Assembly (NCBI RefSeq): GCF_019139535.1
Contig: NZ_CP077073.1
Location: forward strand, 2,508,501 to 2,572,500
Length of the DNA: 64,000 bases
DNA from: Pseudomonas muyukensis
GTDB lineage: Bacteria; Pseudomonadota; Gammaproteobacteria; Pseudomonadales; Pseudomonadaceae
Reading direction: 5' to 3'
Made by a program: the position numbers and the translations under genes. The notes beneath the pieces are model-generated. The model saw only the letters and a program-made list of their open reading frames with translations, was not told the DNA's origin and searched no databases. Shown here in pieces: positions 17,072-28,135 of the stretch (within the stretch, counting starts at the first letter, position 1; each line of letters begins with the position of its first letter).

Positions 17072-17512
17072 TTATTCTTTCTTCAGAAGGCGTACTGCCA
17101 GCACATCGCAAGGCGCGCCGTGCAGCACGTCGTTGGCGGTGGAGCCCAGCAGCAGGGCCAGGCCATGGCGGCCATGGCTGCCGACCACGATCAGGTCGCA
17201 CTTCTGGTCCTTGGCCAGTTGGTGGATTTCCTGGCGCGGCTGGCCGTAGACCAGGTGCGAGTCGCCTTTCTTGATGTCCGGATACTTGTTGAACAGGCGC
17301 TCCATGCGTTCCTTGGCCTGGTCGAACTGTTGCTGCTGCAACTGCGACAGGTCCATTGGCACGTCGCCGCCGAAGGCCATGGCCATGGGCTCGACGATAT
17401 GCACCAGGGAAACCTTGGCGCCGGTGGGTTCGGCGAGCTTCATGGCGCGCTTGATCACCGGGTCGCATTCTTCGGTCAGGTCGACAGCGACCAGAAGATG
17501 TTCGTAGGACAT
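17072..17512 (-). CDS. uspA: Universal stress protein A family
   Basis: A 146-residue single-domain Usp. The N-terminus MSYEHLLVAVDLTEECDPVI is the usual opening with the Asp-containing first strand, and the C-terminus has the ATP-binding pattern VVGSHGRHGLALLLGSTAND (G-2X-G-9X-G-S/T). AGGAGT lies 7 bases before the ATG at 17512. These cytoplasmic proteins help survival during stasis and oxidative or membrane stress; the specific role of this one is not known. It is a single gene, convergent with uup. Confidence 0.92.
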   Translation of the reverse strand: MSYEHLLVAVDLTEECDPVIKRAMKLAEPTGAKVSLVHIVEPMAMAFGGDVPMDLSQLQQQQFDQAKERMERLFNKYPDIKKGDSHLVYGQPRQEIHQLAKDQKCDLIVVGSHGRHGLALLLGSTANDVLHGAPCDVLAVRLLKKE

Positions 17513-17621
17513 GTGAGTACTCCTGACAATCGCGATAGTAGAAGTATGGTCGCTTTCGTGCGGGGCGTTGGTGAAACCTGGATAACCCGCTCATTTGCAA
17601 CGCTTTATAAGGTCTACAGAT

Positions 17622-18059
17622 ATGACGGTATGGCTGGTGGTGTCAATCCTTGCGGTGATGCTCAGCCCGCTTGCCTGGCTGCGCCAGTCGCGCAAGCAGG
17701 GCGAGCAGATGAGCCTGCGCCTTGAAGCGCGGCGCATGGGCCTGGCCATGCAACTGGCGCCGCAGCAGTGGCCGCACTGGCTGGAAAACGAGCCGCCAAG
17801 CCCTTGCCCGCAGTACCACCGGGCGCGCCGCCGCGGGCACGCGGACAGCTGGTGCTACTGGCAGATCACCCCGGGTGTGTGGTGGAACCAGTGGCGCGAA
17901 CCGTGCGAGGACGCGCGCCTGGCCGAAGTCTTCGCCCAGTTGCCCGCCACGGTGTACAAGGTCGAGGCCGACAGCCGCATGATCGTCCTGTACTGGAGCG
18001 AGCGGGGCGATAAATCTGTTTTGCAGGATATTGCCCGGTTCTTCGACAGCCTCGCCTGA
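17622..18059 (+). CDS. Uncharacterised single-pass membrane protein
   Basis: 145 residues of no family I recognise. An N-terminal hydrophobic helix (TVWLVVSILAVMLSPLAWL, residues 2-20) followed by Arg/Lys suggests an anchored protein with the rest in the cytoplasm. The soluble part is rich in Trp and Arg (WPHWLENEPP, SWCYWQITPGVWWNQWREPC) and ends in a predicted alpha/beta tail VYKVEADSRMIVLYWSERGD. The ATG at 17622 is chosen since the helix starts there; a 9-residue longer form is possible. Codon use is like the neighbours. It ends at a strong hairpin. Confidence 0.7.
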   Translation: MTVWLVVSILAVMLSPLAWLRQSRKQGEQMSLRLEARRMGLAMQLAPQQWPHWLENEPPSPCPQYHRARRRGHADSWCYWQITPGVWWNQWREPCEDARLAEVFAQLPATVYKVEADSRMIVLYWSERGDKSVLQDIARFFDSLA

Positions 18060-18070
18060 CCCACCCGTAA

Positions 18071-18120
18071 ACGCACCGCGCCGCGCCAGAGCTGAACAGC
18101 TTTGGCGCGGCGCGGTGCGT
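18071..18120. terminator. Long GC-rich hairpin after the membrane protein gene
   Basis: Perfect 18-bp arms ACGCACCGCGCCGCGCCA (18071-18088) and TGGCGCGGCGCGGTGCGT (18103-18120), with a further short AGCT pairing inside the loop. It lacks a T-tract, but a hairpin this strong just after a stop codon should end or protect the transcript. Confidence 0.7.
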
Positions 18121-18377
18121 TCTGCTGCGCAGAAAAAGGCCAGGCAGGCCGGAAACACTTGCAATCACAGGCAGTGTAGCCAGCAGCGTCCGGTGCGTTT
18201 AAATAATTGCAGCCGCCGTCGTTCGCCGATGGTCGATCGCTGACATGAATGATCGGCAATCACTGTCATCATGTTTCCTGCCCGGCGGGTAGAAGATGAC
18301 TGGAAAGTCGCGTTTTCAAGGTGCGCGGGAGCATTTGACAACGTCGATCTTTTCGGAGAATGTGTGCACACCCAAAT

Positions 18378-18404
18378 CAAACGGGCGTATGAATTGAGCG
18401 TTTG
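18378..18404. promoter_or_regulatory. Candidate fatty-acid regulator site upstream of fadB
   Basis: CAAACG and CGTTTG form an inverted repeat with a 15-base spacer, 134-160 bases before fadB. The half-sites resemble PsrA half-sites (CAAAC/GTTTG), and fadBA is a known PsrA target in P. aeruginosa, but the spacer is far longer than the 2-4 bases of the reported PsrA box. Confidence 0.25.
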
Positions 18405-18537
18405 TATGTCAGACGGCTCTTACGAATCCCGATTAGCGCGCCGGCGGGTGTGCCTGGGGGAGGGGATCGGACCTACCGGCCCCTTCCGCCAGTGATCGGC
18501 GTGTACAGTTCAGCTTCCATATCGTGGAGATCAGTTG

Positions 18538-20685
<2,148 letters not shown>

Positions 20686-20701
20686 GCGCCCAACGAGCTA
20701 G

Positions 20702-21892
<1,191 letters not shown>

Positions 21893-21911
21893 TCGCGTTG
21901 CGGGACAGCAG

Positions 21912-21942
21912 CCGGGGCCTCGTGCCCCGGTTTTTGTTTTTT
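21912..21942 (+). terminator. Rho-independent terminator of fadBA
   Basis: CCGGGGC-CTCGT-GCCCCGG stem-loop followed by TTTTTGTTTTTT, 19 bases after the fadA stop. Confidence 0.92.
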
Positions 21943-21970
21943 ACAGGATTTGTTCAAGAGGGCGAGCGAG

Positions 21971-22222
21971 ATGCAGATACAACCTGGTGTGTACCGGCAT
22001 TACAAAGGCCCTGAGTATCGCGTGTTCAGCGCGGCGCGCCATTCCGAGAGCGAAGAGTGGATGGTGTTCTACCAGTGCCTGTATGGTGATTACAGCTTCT
22101 GGGTCAGGCCGCTTTCGATGTTCCAGGAGTCCGTCGAGGTTGACGGCGAGCAGGTGCCACGCTTTGCTTTGGTCAAGGCCGAAGAAGGCTTGCCTGAGCG
22201 GCATGGCAAGGCGCACGAGTGA
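21971..22222 (+). CDS. DUF1653 family protein
   Basis: 83 residues opening MQIQPGVYRHYKGPEYRVFS, followed by EWMVFYQCLYGDYSFWVRPL and MFQESVEVDGEQVPRF. This is the compact all-beta DUF1653 fold, common in proteobacteria and of unknown function. The start at 21971 matches where family members begin; a TTG seven codons upstream is less likely. It sits between the fadBA terminator and the topA promoter and is probably its own short transcript. Confidence 0.85.
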   Translation: MQIQPGVYRHYKGPEYRVFSAARHSESEEWMVFYQCLYGDYSFWVRPLSMFQESVEVDGEQVPRFALVKAEEGLPERHGKAHE

Positions 22223-22232
22223 TAGACCGCGC

Positions 22233-22262
22233 TTGACCTCACTCTTTTGCCACTATATATAG
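22233..22262 (+). promoter_or_regulatory. topA: Probable topA promoter
   Basis: TTGACC (22233-22238), a 17-base spacer and TATATA (22256-22261), the latter inside a perfect CTATATATAG palindrome. It lies about 60 bases before the topA ATG. An AT-rich, easily melted -10 would suit the supercoiling sensitivity known for topA promoters; that link is inference. Confidence 0.65.
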
Positions 22263-22322
22263 CGGTGCCGCGTCTGGCACCTGACGCGTTTTTCATCTTC
22301 AGATTCAGGAATACTCCGATCC

Positions 22323-24932
22323 ATGGGCAAATCGCTGGTCATTGTGGAATCCCCGGCCAAGGCCAAGACCATCAACAAGTACCTGGGCAGCCAGTACGTG
22401 GTGAAGTCGAGTATCGGCCATATCCGAGACCTTCCCACCAGCGGTTCCGCCAGTGCGAGCAAGGAACCGGCGGCCAAGCGTGGCAAGGCGGCGGCCGAGG
22501 CCCCGGCCTTGTCGCCGAAGGAAAAGGCCCGGCGTACCCTGGTTGCGCGCATGGGCGTCGACCCTGAGGCCGGCTGGAAGGCCAAGTACGAGATCCTTCC
22601 TGGCAAGGAAAAGGTGATCGACGAACTGCGCCGCCTGGCCAAGGATGCCGACACCATCTATCTCGCAACCGACTTGGATCGCGAGGGGGAAGCCATTGCC
22701 TGGCACCTGCGCGAAGCCATCGGGGGTGACGACAGCCGCTACAAGCGCGTGGTGTTCAACGAGATCACCAAGAAAGCCATCCAGGAAGCGTTTTCCCAGC
22801 CGGGCGAACTCGATATCGATCGGGTCAATGCCCAGCAGGCTCGGCGCTTCCTGGACCGCGTGGTGGGCTACATGGTCTCGCCGCTGCTGTGGGCCAAGAT
22901 CGCCCGCGGCCTGTCGGCCGGCCGCGTGCAATCCGTGGCGGTGAAGCTGGTGGTCGAGCGTGAGCGCGAGATCCGTGCGTTCAACCCGGAAGAATACTGG
23001 GAAGTCCATGCCGACCTGGGTACCGCGAAGAACGCCAAGGTGCGTTTCGAGGTGGCGCGCCAGCAGGGCGAGGCCTTCAAGCCGCTCAATGAAGCGCAGG
23101 CCATGGCCGCGCTGGAGCAGCTCAAGTCGTCGAGCTACAGCGTCAGCAAGCGCGAAGACCGGCCGACCAGCAGCAAGCCTTCGGCACCCTTCATCACCTC
23201 CACCCTGCAGCAGGCCGCGAGCAATCGCCTGGGCTACGGGGTGAAGAAGACCATGATGATGGCCCAGCGCCTGTACGAAGCCGGCTACATCACCTATATG
23301 CGTACCGACTCGACCAACCTGTCGACCGACGCGGTCGAGATGGCCCGCAGCTACATCGAGAACGAATTCGGCAAGCAGTACCTGCCGGCCGCGCCGATCG
23401 TCTACGGCAGCAAGGAAGGGGCACAGGAGGCGCACGAGGCGATCCGCCCGTCCGACGTCAACACCCACCCGACCAAGCTCAGCGGCATGGAGCGTGACGC
23501 CGAGCGCCTGTACGAGCTGATCTGGCGCCAGTTCCTGGCCTGCCAGATGCCGCCTGCGCAATACCTGTCGACCAGCGTCACCGTGGTGGCCGGCGACTTC
23601 GAGCTGCGCGCCAAGGGCCGTATCCTCAAGTTTGACGGTTATACCCGTGTACTGCCCCAGCAGAGCAAGCCGGGCGAGGACGACGTGCTGCCGGAAATGG
23701 CCCAGGGCGAGGTGCTCAAGCTGATTCAGCTGGACCCGAGCCAGCACTTCACCAAGCCGCCGGCGCGCTTCACCGAAGCCAGCCTGGTCAAGGAGATGGA
23801 AAAGCGCGGTATCGGTCGCCCGTCGACCTACGCGGCGATCATCTCGACCATCCAGGACCGCGGCTACGTGACGCTGCACAACCGTCGCTTCTACTCCGAG
23901 AAGATGGGCGATATCGTCACCGAGCGCCTGTCGGAGAGCTTCGCCAACCTGATGGACTACGGCTTCACCGCCGGCATGGAAGAGAACCTCGACGATGTGG
24001 CCCAGGGCGAGCGTGACTGGAAGAACGTCCTCGACGAGTTCTACGGCGATTTCAGCAAGAAGCTGCTGACCGCCGAGTCCAGCGAACACGGCATGCGTGC
24101 CAACCAGCCGACCCTGACCAATATCGCGTGCAAGGAATGCGGCCGGCCGATGATGATCCGCACCGCGTCCACTGGTGTGTTCCTGGGCTGCTCGGGCTAC
24201 AGCCTGCCGCCGAAGGAGCGCTGCAAGGCCACCGTCAACCTGGTGCCGGGCGACGAGATTGCCGCCGACGACGAGGGTGAGTCGGAATCGCTGGTACTGC
24301 GTGGCAAGCACCGTTGCCCGATCTGTGCCACGGCGATGGACGCCTACCTGCTCGACGAGAAGCGCAAGCTGCACATCTGCGGTAACAACCCGGACTGCGT
24401 CGGCTACGAGATCGAGGAAGGCAACTACCGCATCAAGGGCTACGAAGGGCCGAGCCTGGAGTGCGACAAGTGCGGCAGCGAGATGCAGCTCAAGACCGGC
24501 CGTTTCGGCAAGTTCTTCGGCTGTACCAATCCTGCGTGCAAGAACACCCGCAAGCTGCTCAAGAGCGGCGAGGCGGCGCCACCGAAGATGGACAAGGTGG
24601 ATATGCCCGAGCTCAAGTGCGAGAAGGTCGATGACACCTACGTGCTGCGCGATGGTGCCTCGGGGCTGTTCCTGGCCGCCAGCCAGTTCCCGAAAAACCG
24701 TGAGACCCGGGCGCCGTTGGTGCTGGAGATCGTGCCGCACAAGCATGAGATCGATCCGAAGTACCACTTCCTCTGCGACGCACCGCAAAAGGACCCGGAC
24801 GGTCGTCCGGCAGTGATCCGCTACAGCCGCAAGACCAAGGAGCAGTACGTGCAGTCCGAGGTCGATGGCAAGCCGACCGGCTGGAAGGCGTTCTTCGATG
24901 GCAAGACCTGGAAAGTCGAAGACAAGCGCTGA
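22323..24932 (+). CDS. topA: DNA topoisomerase I (type IA)
   Basis: Relaxes negative supercoils. The 869 residues open with the TOPRIM domain [20 protein letters not shown] (catalytic Glu) and the later [13 protein letters not shown] acidic triad, then the active-site Tyr in [19 protein letters not shown] (about residue 323), and end with Cys4 zinc-ribbon repeats ([42 protein letters not shown]) that bind DNA. The length matches pseudomonad TopA. The ATG at 22323 follows a promoter (22233-22262). A lysine-rich insertion near residues 42-65 is usual for Pseudomonas. Confidence 0.97.
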   Translation: MGKSLVIVESPAKAKTINKYLGSQYVVKSSIGHIRDLPTSGSASASKEPAAKRGKAAAEAPALSPKEKARRTLVARMGVDPEAGWKAKYEILPGKEKVIDELRRLAKDADTIYLATDLDREGEAIAWHLREAIGGDDSRYKRVVFNEITKKAIQEAFSQPGELDIDRVNAQQARRFLDRVVGYMVSPLLWAKIARGLSAGRVQSVAVKLVVEREREIRAFNPEEYWEVHADLGTAKNAKVRFEVARQQGEAFKPLNEAQAMAALEQLKSSSYSVSKREDRPTSSKPSAPFITSTLQQAASNRLGYGVKKTMMMAQRLYEAGYITYMRTDSTNLSTDAVEMARSYIENEFGKQYLPAAPIVYGSKEGAQEAHEAIRPSDVNTHPTKLSGMERDAERLYELIWRQFLACQMPPAQYLSTSVTVVAGDFELRAKGRILKFDGYTRVLPQQSKPGEDDVLPEMAQGEVLKLIQLDPSQHFTKPPARFTEASLVKEMEKRGIGRPSTYAAIISTIQDRGYVTLHNRRFYSEKMGDIVTERLSESFANLMDYGFTAGMEENLDDVAQGERDWKNVLDEFYGDFSKKLLTAESSEHGMRANQPTLTNIACKECGRPMMIRTASTGVFLGCSGYSLPPKERCKATVNLVPGDEIAADDEGESESLVLRGKHRCPICATAMDAYLLDEKRKLHICGNNPDCVGYEIEEGNYRIKGYEGPSLECDKCGSEMQLKTGRFGKFFGCTNPACKNTRKLLKSGEAAPPKMDKVDMPELKCEKVDDTYVLRDGASGLFLAASQFPKNRETRAPLVLEIVPHKHEIDPKYHFLCDAPQKDPDGRPAVIRYSRKTKEQYVQSEVDGKPTGWKAFFDGKTWKVEDKR

Positions 24933-24950
24933 TCCAGGCTTCACGCTCAT

Positions 24951-25012
24951 CGCGGGGCAAGCCCGCTCGCACAGGCGTTGTTCCAGCCTTGTGGGGGCGG
25001 GCTTGCCCCGCG
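24951..25012. repeat. REP pair (inverted) after topA
   Basis: CGCGGGGCAAGCCCGCTCGC and its inverse GGCGGGCTTGCCCCGCG around a short spacer, another P. putida-type REP arrangement. It can form a long hairpin and may mark the end of the topA transcript. Confidence 0.8.
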
Positions 25013-25090
25013 AGCGTTTGTGCTTGCGGTAGGCCGGGCCAATCCCCGACACTGCGGTATCGCCTTGCTGCTCATGGGAGGTCATCGAAC

Positions 25091-25606
25091 ATGGCCCAGG
25101 AACGCTACACCCGCACCAACCAGAAACTGTTCTTCGCCGGCCTTGCCCTGGAATCCATGGCCAGGGCCGAACAGAGCCAGGCGCTGAATGCCCAGGGCCT
25201 GATCCAGGCCGAGCGCGAGTCGGCGCTGTTCCACCTGTACGGCGCGCTGTTGGGCCTGTGCCATGAGATCGCGGGTTTCTACCGCTTGCCAGTGGCGGCC
25301 ACTGTCGAGCAGGCCCTGGCCGAGGAAGCACTCAACAGCATCGCCATTCCCGAGGTAGGCGAAATGCTCGAGCTGGTCAGCCAACGGGAAACCTGGCTGG
25401 CGCAACTGCTGGCGGCTTATGCCGATTTGTTCCGACCGCCGGTCGCGAAGAAAACCGTCAAAACCGACGTCACCCAGCCGCTGATCCAGGCCGTCAGCCT
25501 CGACGAGCCCGAGCCGGTCGCGCTTTCCCGGGACGCGTTGCAGGCCTGGCGGCAGGACCTCAAGGACTTGGTAAGGCGATTCCGCGACGCGCTCAGTGAG
25601 TGCTGA
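25091..25606 (+). CDS. DUF6586-like conserved protein
   Basis: 171 residues, predicted mostly helical, opening MAQERYTRTNQKLFFAGLAL. I recognise it as the small protein regularly found between topA and sulA-lexA in pseudomonads (DUF6586-type), without known function. There are no membrane segments or catalytic motifs. GGGAGG lies 9 bases before the ATG at 25091; the longer upstream frame crosses a REP and is not coding. It probably shares a transcript with the next small gene, 51 bases downstream. Confidence 0.75.
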   Translation: MAQERYTRTNQKLFFAGLALESMARAEQSQALNAQGLIQAERESALFHLYGALLGLCHEIAGFYRLPVAATVEQALAEEALNSIAIPEVGEMLELVSQRETWLAQLLAAYADLFRPPVAKKTVKTDVTQPLIQAVSLDEPEPVALSRDALQAWRQDLKDLVRRFRDALSEC

Positions 25607-25657
25607 CAGCTTCCATGGCTGGTACAATGCCGGCCTTTCGTGAAAAGCAGGCCCTAT

Positions 25658-25891
25658 ATGTCAACGTCCTTTCTAGAAATTGTCGAGTTGCCTGATGGCC
25701 GGATCGAGCTGCGCCGCGCCGAGGATGAAGGTTCCCTGGTAACCCTGGATTTCTCAGAGGATGCCAAGGCATTCCTGCAAGGACAGCATGTGGAAGTGGC
25801 CAAGGCCATGCTTAGCGTTGGCGTACAGATGGCGGGGCGCCTGGTGGAAGGCGACTTCGAGCGTGAAGAAGGGCCGCGTGTGCTTCACTGA
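25658..25891 (+). CDS. Small conserved hypothetical protein
   Basis: 77 residues: a beta-rich first half (FLEIVELPDGRIELRRAEDE, LVTLDFSEDAKAFLQG) and a helical second half (VEVAKAMLSVGVQMAGRLVE), acidic overall. There is no known domain. The ATG at 25658 follows AGCAGG; an upstream in-frame ATG at 25640 is less likely. It has the same direction as the preceding DUF6586-like gene and the same codon style as the neighbours. A TACAAT -10-like box lies at 25623-25628. Confidence 0.7.
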   Translation: MSTSFLEIVELPDGRIELRRAEDEGSLVTLDFSEDAKAFLQGQHVEVAKAMLSVGVQMAGRLVEGDFEREEGPRVLH

Positions 25892-25954
25892 GTCGCTGTA
25901 AGCGCCACGTCAGTGGCTGCGGATTTCAAGCATTTGACAGGCAAAGCCTGAACA

Positions 25955-26431
25955 TCAGCCGAGGCGGATGTTCAGGCTTTGTGCGTTTCCGAGGGCGGCG
26001 GCGCGCAGCAGTTGCTGGCGTGCGCTGCTGCTGACGCTGGGGAACCAGCTGACCACGGTATGGCTGTGGCCCAGGCGCAGGGCTTCGCAGGCCAGTTGCA
26101 GCGGGGTTTGCTTGCCGCCGGGCTGCAGGATGAGGATGCGCTCGCGGTTCAAGCCCGCGTCGCGCAGCCAGGCTTGGGTCAGGCTGCCAGGCGGGGCGAT
26201 CAGGGTCAGCCAGCGGCTGTCGTCTTCTTCGCTGAGTTCGCGCAACACGGGTGCCAGCAGGCTCTGGCAATGCCCCGGGGCGCCGCGCAGGGCCAGTTCG
26301 CTGTACAGCTCCGGCTGGCTGCTTTTGCGCGGCGTGGCGCCGGGCTTGAGCCCCGGCAGCACCGGCTGGGCGAGGAAGGCCTCGAACAGCGGCAACTGGG
26401 CAGGTGTGTGCGTGTGGGTGATAGGCTGCAT
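25955..26431 (-). CDS. sulA: SOS cell-division inhibitor SulA
   Basis: Blocks division after DNA damage by binding FtsZ. The 158-residue product has the SulA family layout: a variable N-terminus, then LLAPVLRELSEEDDSRWLTLIAPPG, ERILILQPGGKQTPLQLACEALRLGHSHTVVSW and a C-terminal AAALGNAQSLNIRL tail. It starts 13 bases after the lexA stop with an excellent AGGAGG ribosome site, so it is the second gene of a lexA-sulA operon under the two LexA boxes. This operon arrangement is usual in Pseudomonas and differs from E. coli, where sulA is separate. Confidence 0.9.
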   Translation of the reverse strand: MQPITHTHTPAQLPLFEAFLAQPVLPGLKPGATPRKSSQPELYSELALRGAPGHCQSLLAPVLRELSEEDDSRWLTLIAPPGSLTQAWLRDAGLNRERILILQPGGKQTPLQLACEALRLGHSHTVVSWFPSVSSSARQQLLRAAALGNAQSLNIRLG

Positions 26432-26444
26432 GACGCCTCCTGGA

Positions 26445-27053
26445 TCAGCGGCGCAGAACGCCGACGCTCAAGCCCTCGATCACCAGTTCCTGTTCCTTCA
26501 GGTCGACTTCGATGGGGGCGAATTCGGGGTTTTCGGCGATCAGCCAGACCTTGTTGCCTTCGCGCTTGAAGCGCTTGACGGTCACTTCATCGCCGATGCG
26601 GGCCACCACCACCTGGCCGTTGCGGGCTTCACGGGTGGTGTGCACGGCGAGCAGGTCGCCGTCGAAGATGCCGATGTCCTTCATGCTCATGCCGTGTACG
26701 CGCAACAGGTAGTCGGCGCGGGGATGGAAGAGCGCCGGGTTGATGTTGCAGGATTCCTCGATGTGCTGTTCGGCGAGGATCGGCGCACCGGCGGCGACCC
26801 GGCCGATGATCGGCAGGCCGCTGTCTTCGTCCTTCGGCTCCAGGCCAGGGATGCGGATGCCGCGCGAGGCGCCGGGGGTCATCTCGATGGCACCTTTGCG
26901 AGCCAGGGCCTTGAGGTGCTCCTCGGCGGCATTGGGCGACTTGAAGCCCAGTTCCTGGGCGATCTCGGCGCGGGTCGGCGGGAAGCCGTTGGCCTCGAGG
27001 CAGCGTTTGATGAAAGCCAGAATCTCGGCTTGGCGTGGCGTCAGTTTCAGCAT
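26445..27053 (-). CDS. lexA: SOS repressor LexA
   Basis: Represses the DNA-damage regulon until RecA triggers self-cleavage. The 202 residues have an N-terminal winged helix ([40 protein letters not shown]), the scissile Ala-Gly in [13 protein letters not shown] (about residue 90) and the catalytic Ser in [12 protein letters not shown] with the Lys in [13 protein letters not shown]. Two perfect CTG-N10-CAG boxes lie just upstream, so it is autoregulated. It is transcribed divergently from psrA and leads the lexA-sulA operon. Confidence 0.97.
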   Translation of the reverse strand: MLKLTPRQAEILAFIKRCLEANGFPPTRAEIAQELGFKSPNAAEEHLKALARKGAIEMTPGASRGIRIPGLEPKDEDSGLPIIGRVAAGAPILAEQHIEESCNINPALFHPRADYLLRVHGMSMKDIGIFDGDLLAVHTTREARNGQVVVARIGDEVTVKRFKREGNKVWLIAENPEFAPIEVDLKEQELVIEGLSVGVLRR

Positions 27054-27064
27054 GGGCGAGGGCT

Positions 27065-27080
27065 CTGTCTTTTTATACAG
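27065..27080 (-). promoter_or_regulatory. LexA box 1 (proximal) of the lexA-sulA operon
   Basis: On the minus strand CTGTATAAAAAGACAG, a full CTG-N10-CAG match, 12-27 bases before the lexA start codon. Confidence 0.9.
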
Positions 27081-27083
27081 TGA

Positions 27084-27099
27084 CTGGGATTATATACAG
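27084..27099 (-). promoter_or_regulatory. LexA box 2 (distal) of the lexA-sulA operon
   Basis: On the minus strand CTGTATATAATCCCAG, a second full CTG-N10-CAG site. Its centre is 19 bases from box 1, close to two helical turns, which would favour cooperative binding. Confidence 0.9.
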
Positions 27100-27213
27100 T
27101 GCCGGGCGCGCTGCAAGCTACTTGCTGCAAGAAATAGCCAGTGCGGGGCCTGTCGTGTCGCTTGCAGCTTGCAGCTTGGCGCATTTAAATGGCGACCGGC
27201 CGGTCATCCCACC

Positions 27214-27242
27214 TTGACAGGGACAGCCTTGAAACGTATGTT
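27214..27242 (+). promoter_or_regulatory. psrA: psrA promoter
   Basis: TTGACA (27214-27219), 17-base spacer, TATGTT (27237-27242). The -10 lies inside the first PsrA box, so PsrA binding would block RNA polymerase. Confidence 0.75.
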
Positions 27243-27257
27243 TCAAACAACTGTTTG
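27231..27257. promoter_or_regulatory. Double PsrA operator (autoregulatory)
   Basis: Two palindromes that share one base: GAAAC-GTAT-GTTTC (27231-27244) and CAAAC-AACT-GTTTG (27244-27257). Both fit the reported PsrA consensus G/C-AAAC-N2-4-GTTT-G/C. They overlap the psrA -10 and start region. Confidence 0.88.
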
Positions 27258-27272
27258 TCAGGCGGAGTAGTC

Positions 27273-27977
27273 ATGGCCCAATCGGAAACCGTAGAGCGCA
27301 TCCTCGATGCGGCGGAGCAGCTGTTCGCGGAGCGCGGGTTCGCGGAAACCTCGTTGCGCCTGATCACCAGCAAGGCCGGGGTCAACCTGGCGGCGGTGAA
27401 CTACCACTTCGGCTCCAAGAAGGCCCTGATCCAGGCGGTCTTCTCGCGGTTCCTCGGCCCGTTCTGCGCCAGCCTGGAGCGTGAGCTGGAGCGCCGCCAG
27501 GCGCGTCCGGAGCAAAAGGCCAGCCTTGAAGAGCTGCTGGAAATGCTGGTCGAGCAGGCGCTCGCCGTGCAGCCGCGCAGCAACAACGACCTGTCGATCT
27601 TCATGCGCCTGCTGGGCTTGGCCTTCAGCCAGAGCCAGGGCCACCTGCGGCGTTACCTCGAAGACATGTACGGCAAGGTGTTCCGTCGCTACATGCTGCT
27701 GGTCAACGAAGCCGCCCCGCGTATCCCGCCACTGGAGCTGTTCTGGCGCGTGCACTTCATGCTCGGCGCGGCGGCATTCAGCATGTCTGGCATCAAGGCC
27801 CTGCGCGCCATCGCCGAGACCGATTTCGGCATCAACACCTCGATCGAGCAGGTGATGCGCCTGATGGTACCGTTCCTCGCCGCCGGCATGCGCGCCGACA
27901 GCGGCGTCACCGACGAGGCCATGGCCTCGGCGCAGCTGCGCCCGCGCAGCAAGACCAGCGCCCCGGCCAAGGTCTGA
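27273..27977 (+). CDS. psrA: TetR-family fatty-acid-responsive regulator PsrA
   Basis: A 234-residue TetR regulator. The N-terminus AQSETVERILDAAEQLFAER, with the helix-turn-helix SLRLITSKAGVNLAAVNYHF, matches P. aeruginosa PsrA as I know it. There PsrA represses itself and fadBA, is released by long-chain fatty acids, and activates rpoS. The ATG at 27273 follows GGCGGAG. Two PsrA boxes on the promoter, a few bases upstream, support both the identity and autorepression. It is divergent from lexA; 158 bases on is nagZ, in the same direction. Confidence 0.93.
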   Translation: MAQSETVERILDAAEQLFAERGFAETSLRLITSKAGVNLAAVNYHFGSKKALIQAVFSRFLGPFCASLERELERRQARPEQKASLEELLEMLVEQALAVQPRSNNDLSIFMRLLGLAFSQSQGHLRRYLEDMYGKVFRRYMLLVNEAAPRIPPLELFWRVHFMLGAAAFSMSGIKALRAIAETDFGINTSIEQVMRLMVPFLAAGMRADSGVTDEAMASAQLRPRSKTSAPAKV

Positions 27978-28135
27978 GTACTGGGCGGGGCAGGGCGCTT
28001 CGGCTAAGCTAGCGTCCATGCCTGAAATGCCTCGCGCCGCACGACCTGCCGGCGCGCTTCCCGCCACACTGAACCATCGGGCCCAACGCGGTCCGATGGC
28101 AGTGTGCGCCCTGGATTTCCAATGAAGGACTCCCT

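Larger units (their letters stand above)
18060..18537. other. Intergenic region upstream of fadBA, about 480 bases
   Basis: Holds a strong hairpin (18071-18120) and then the fadBA regulatory region. I see TTGACA at 18335-18340 followed after 17 bases by a weak -10 (GAATGT), a perfect palindrome GTGTGCACAC at 18362-18371 and a spaced inverted repeat CAAACG/CGTTTG at 18378-18404. No gene seen. Confidence 0.45.

Noticed and set aside
22305..25331. A 1008-codon open frame opposite topA
   Set aside because: Same GC artefact. topA on the + strand has all catalytic motifs, and the antisense frame also runs through a REP element.
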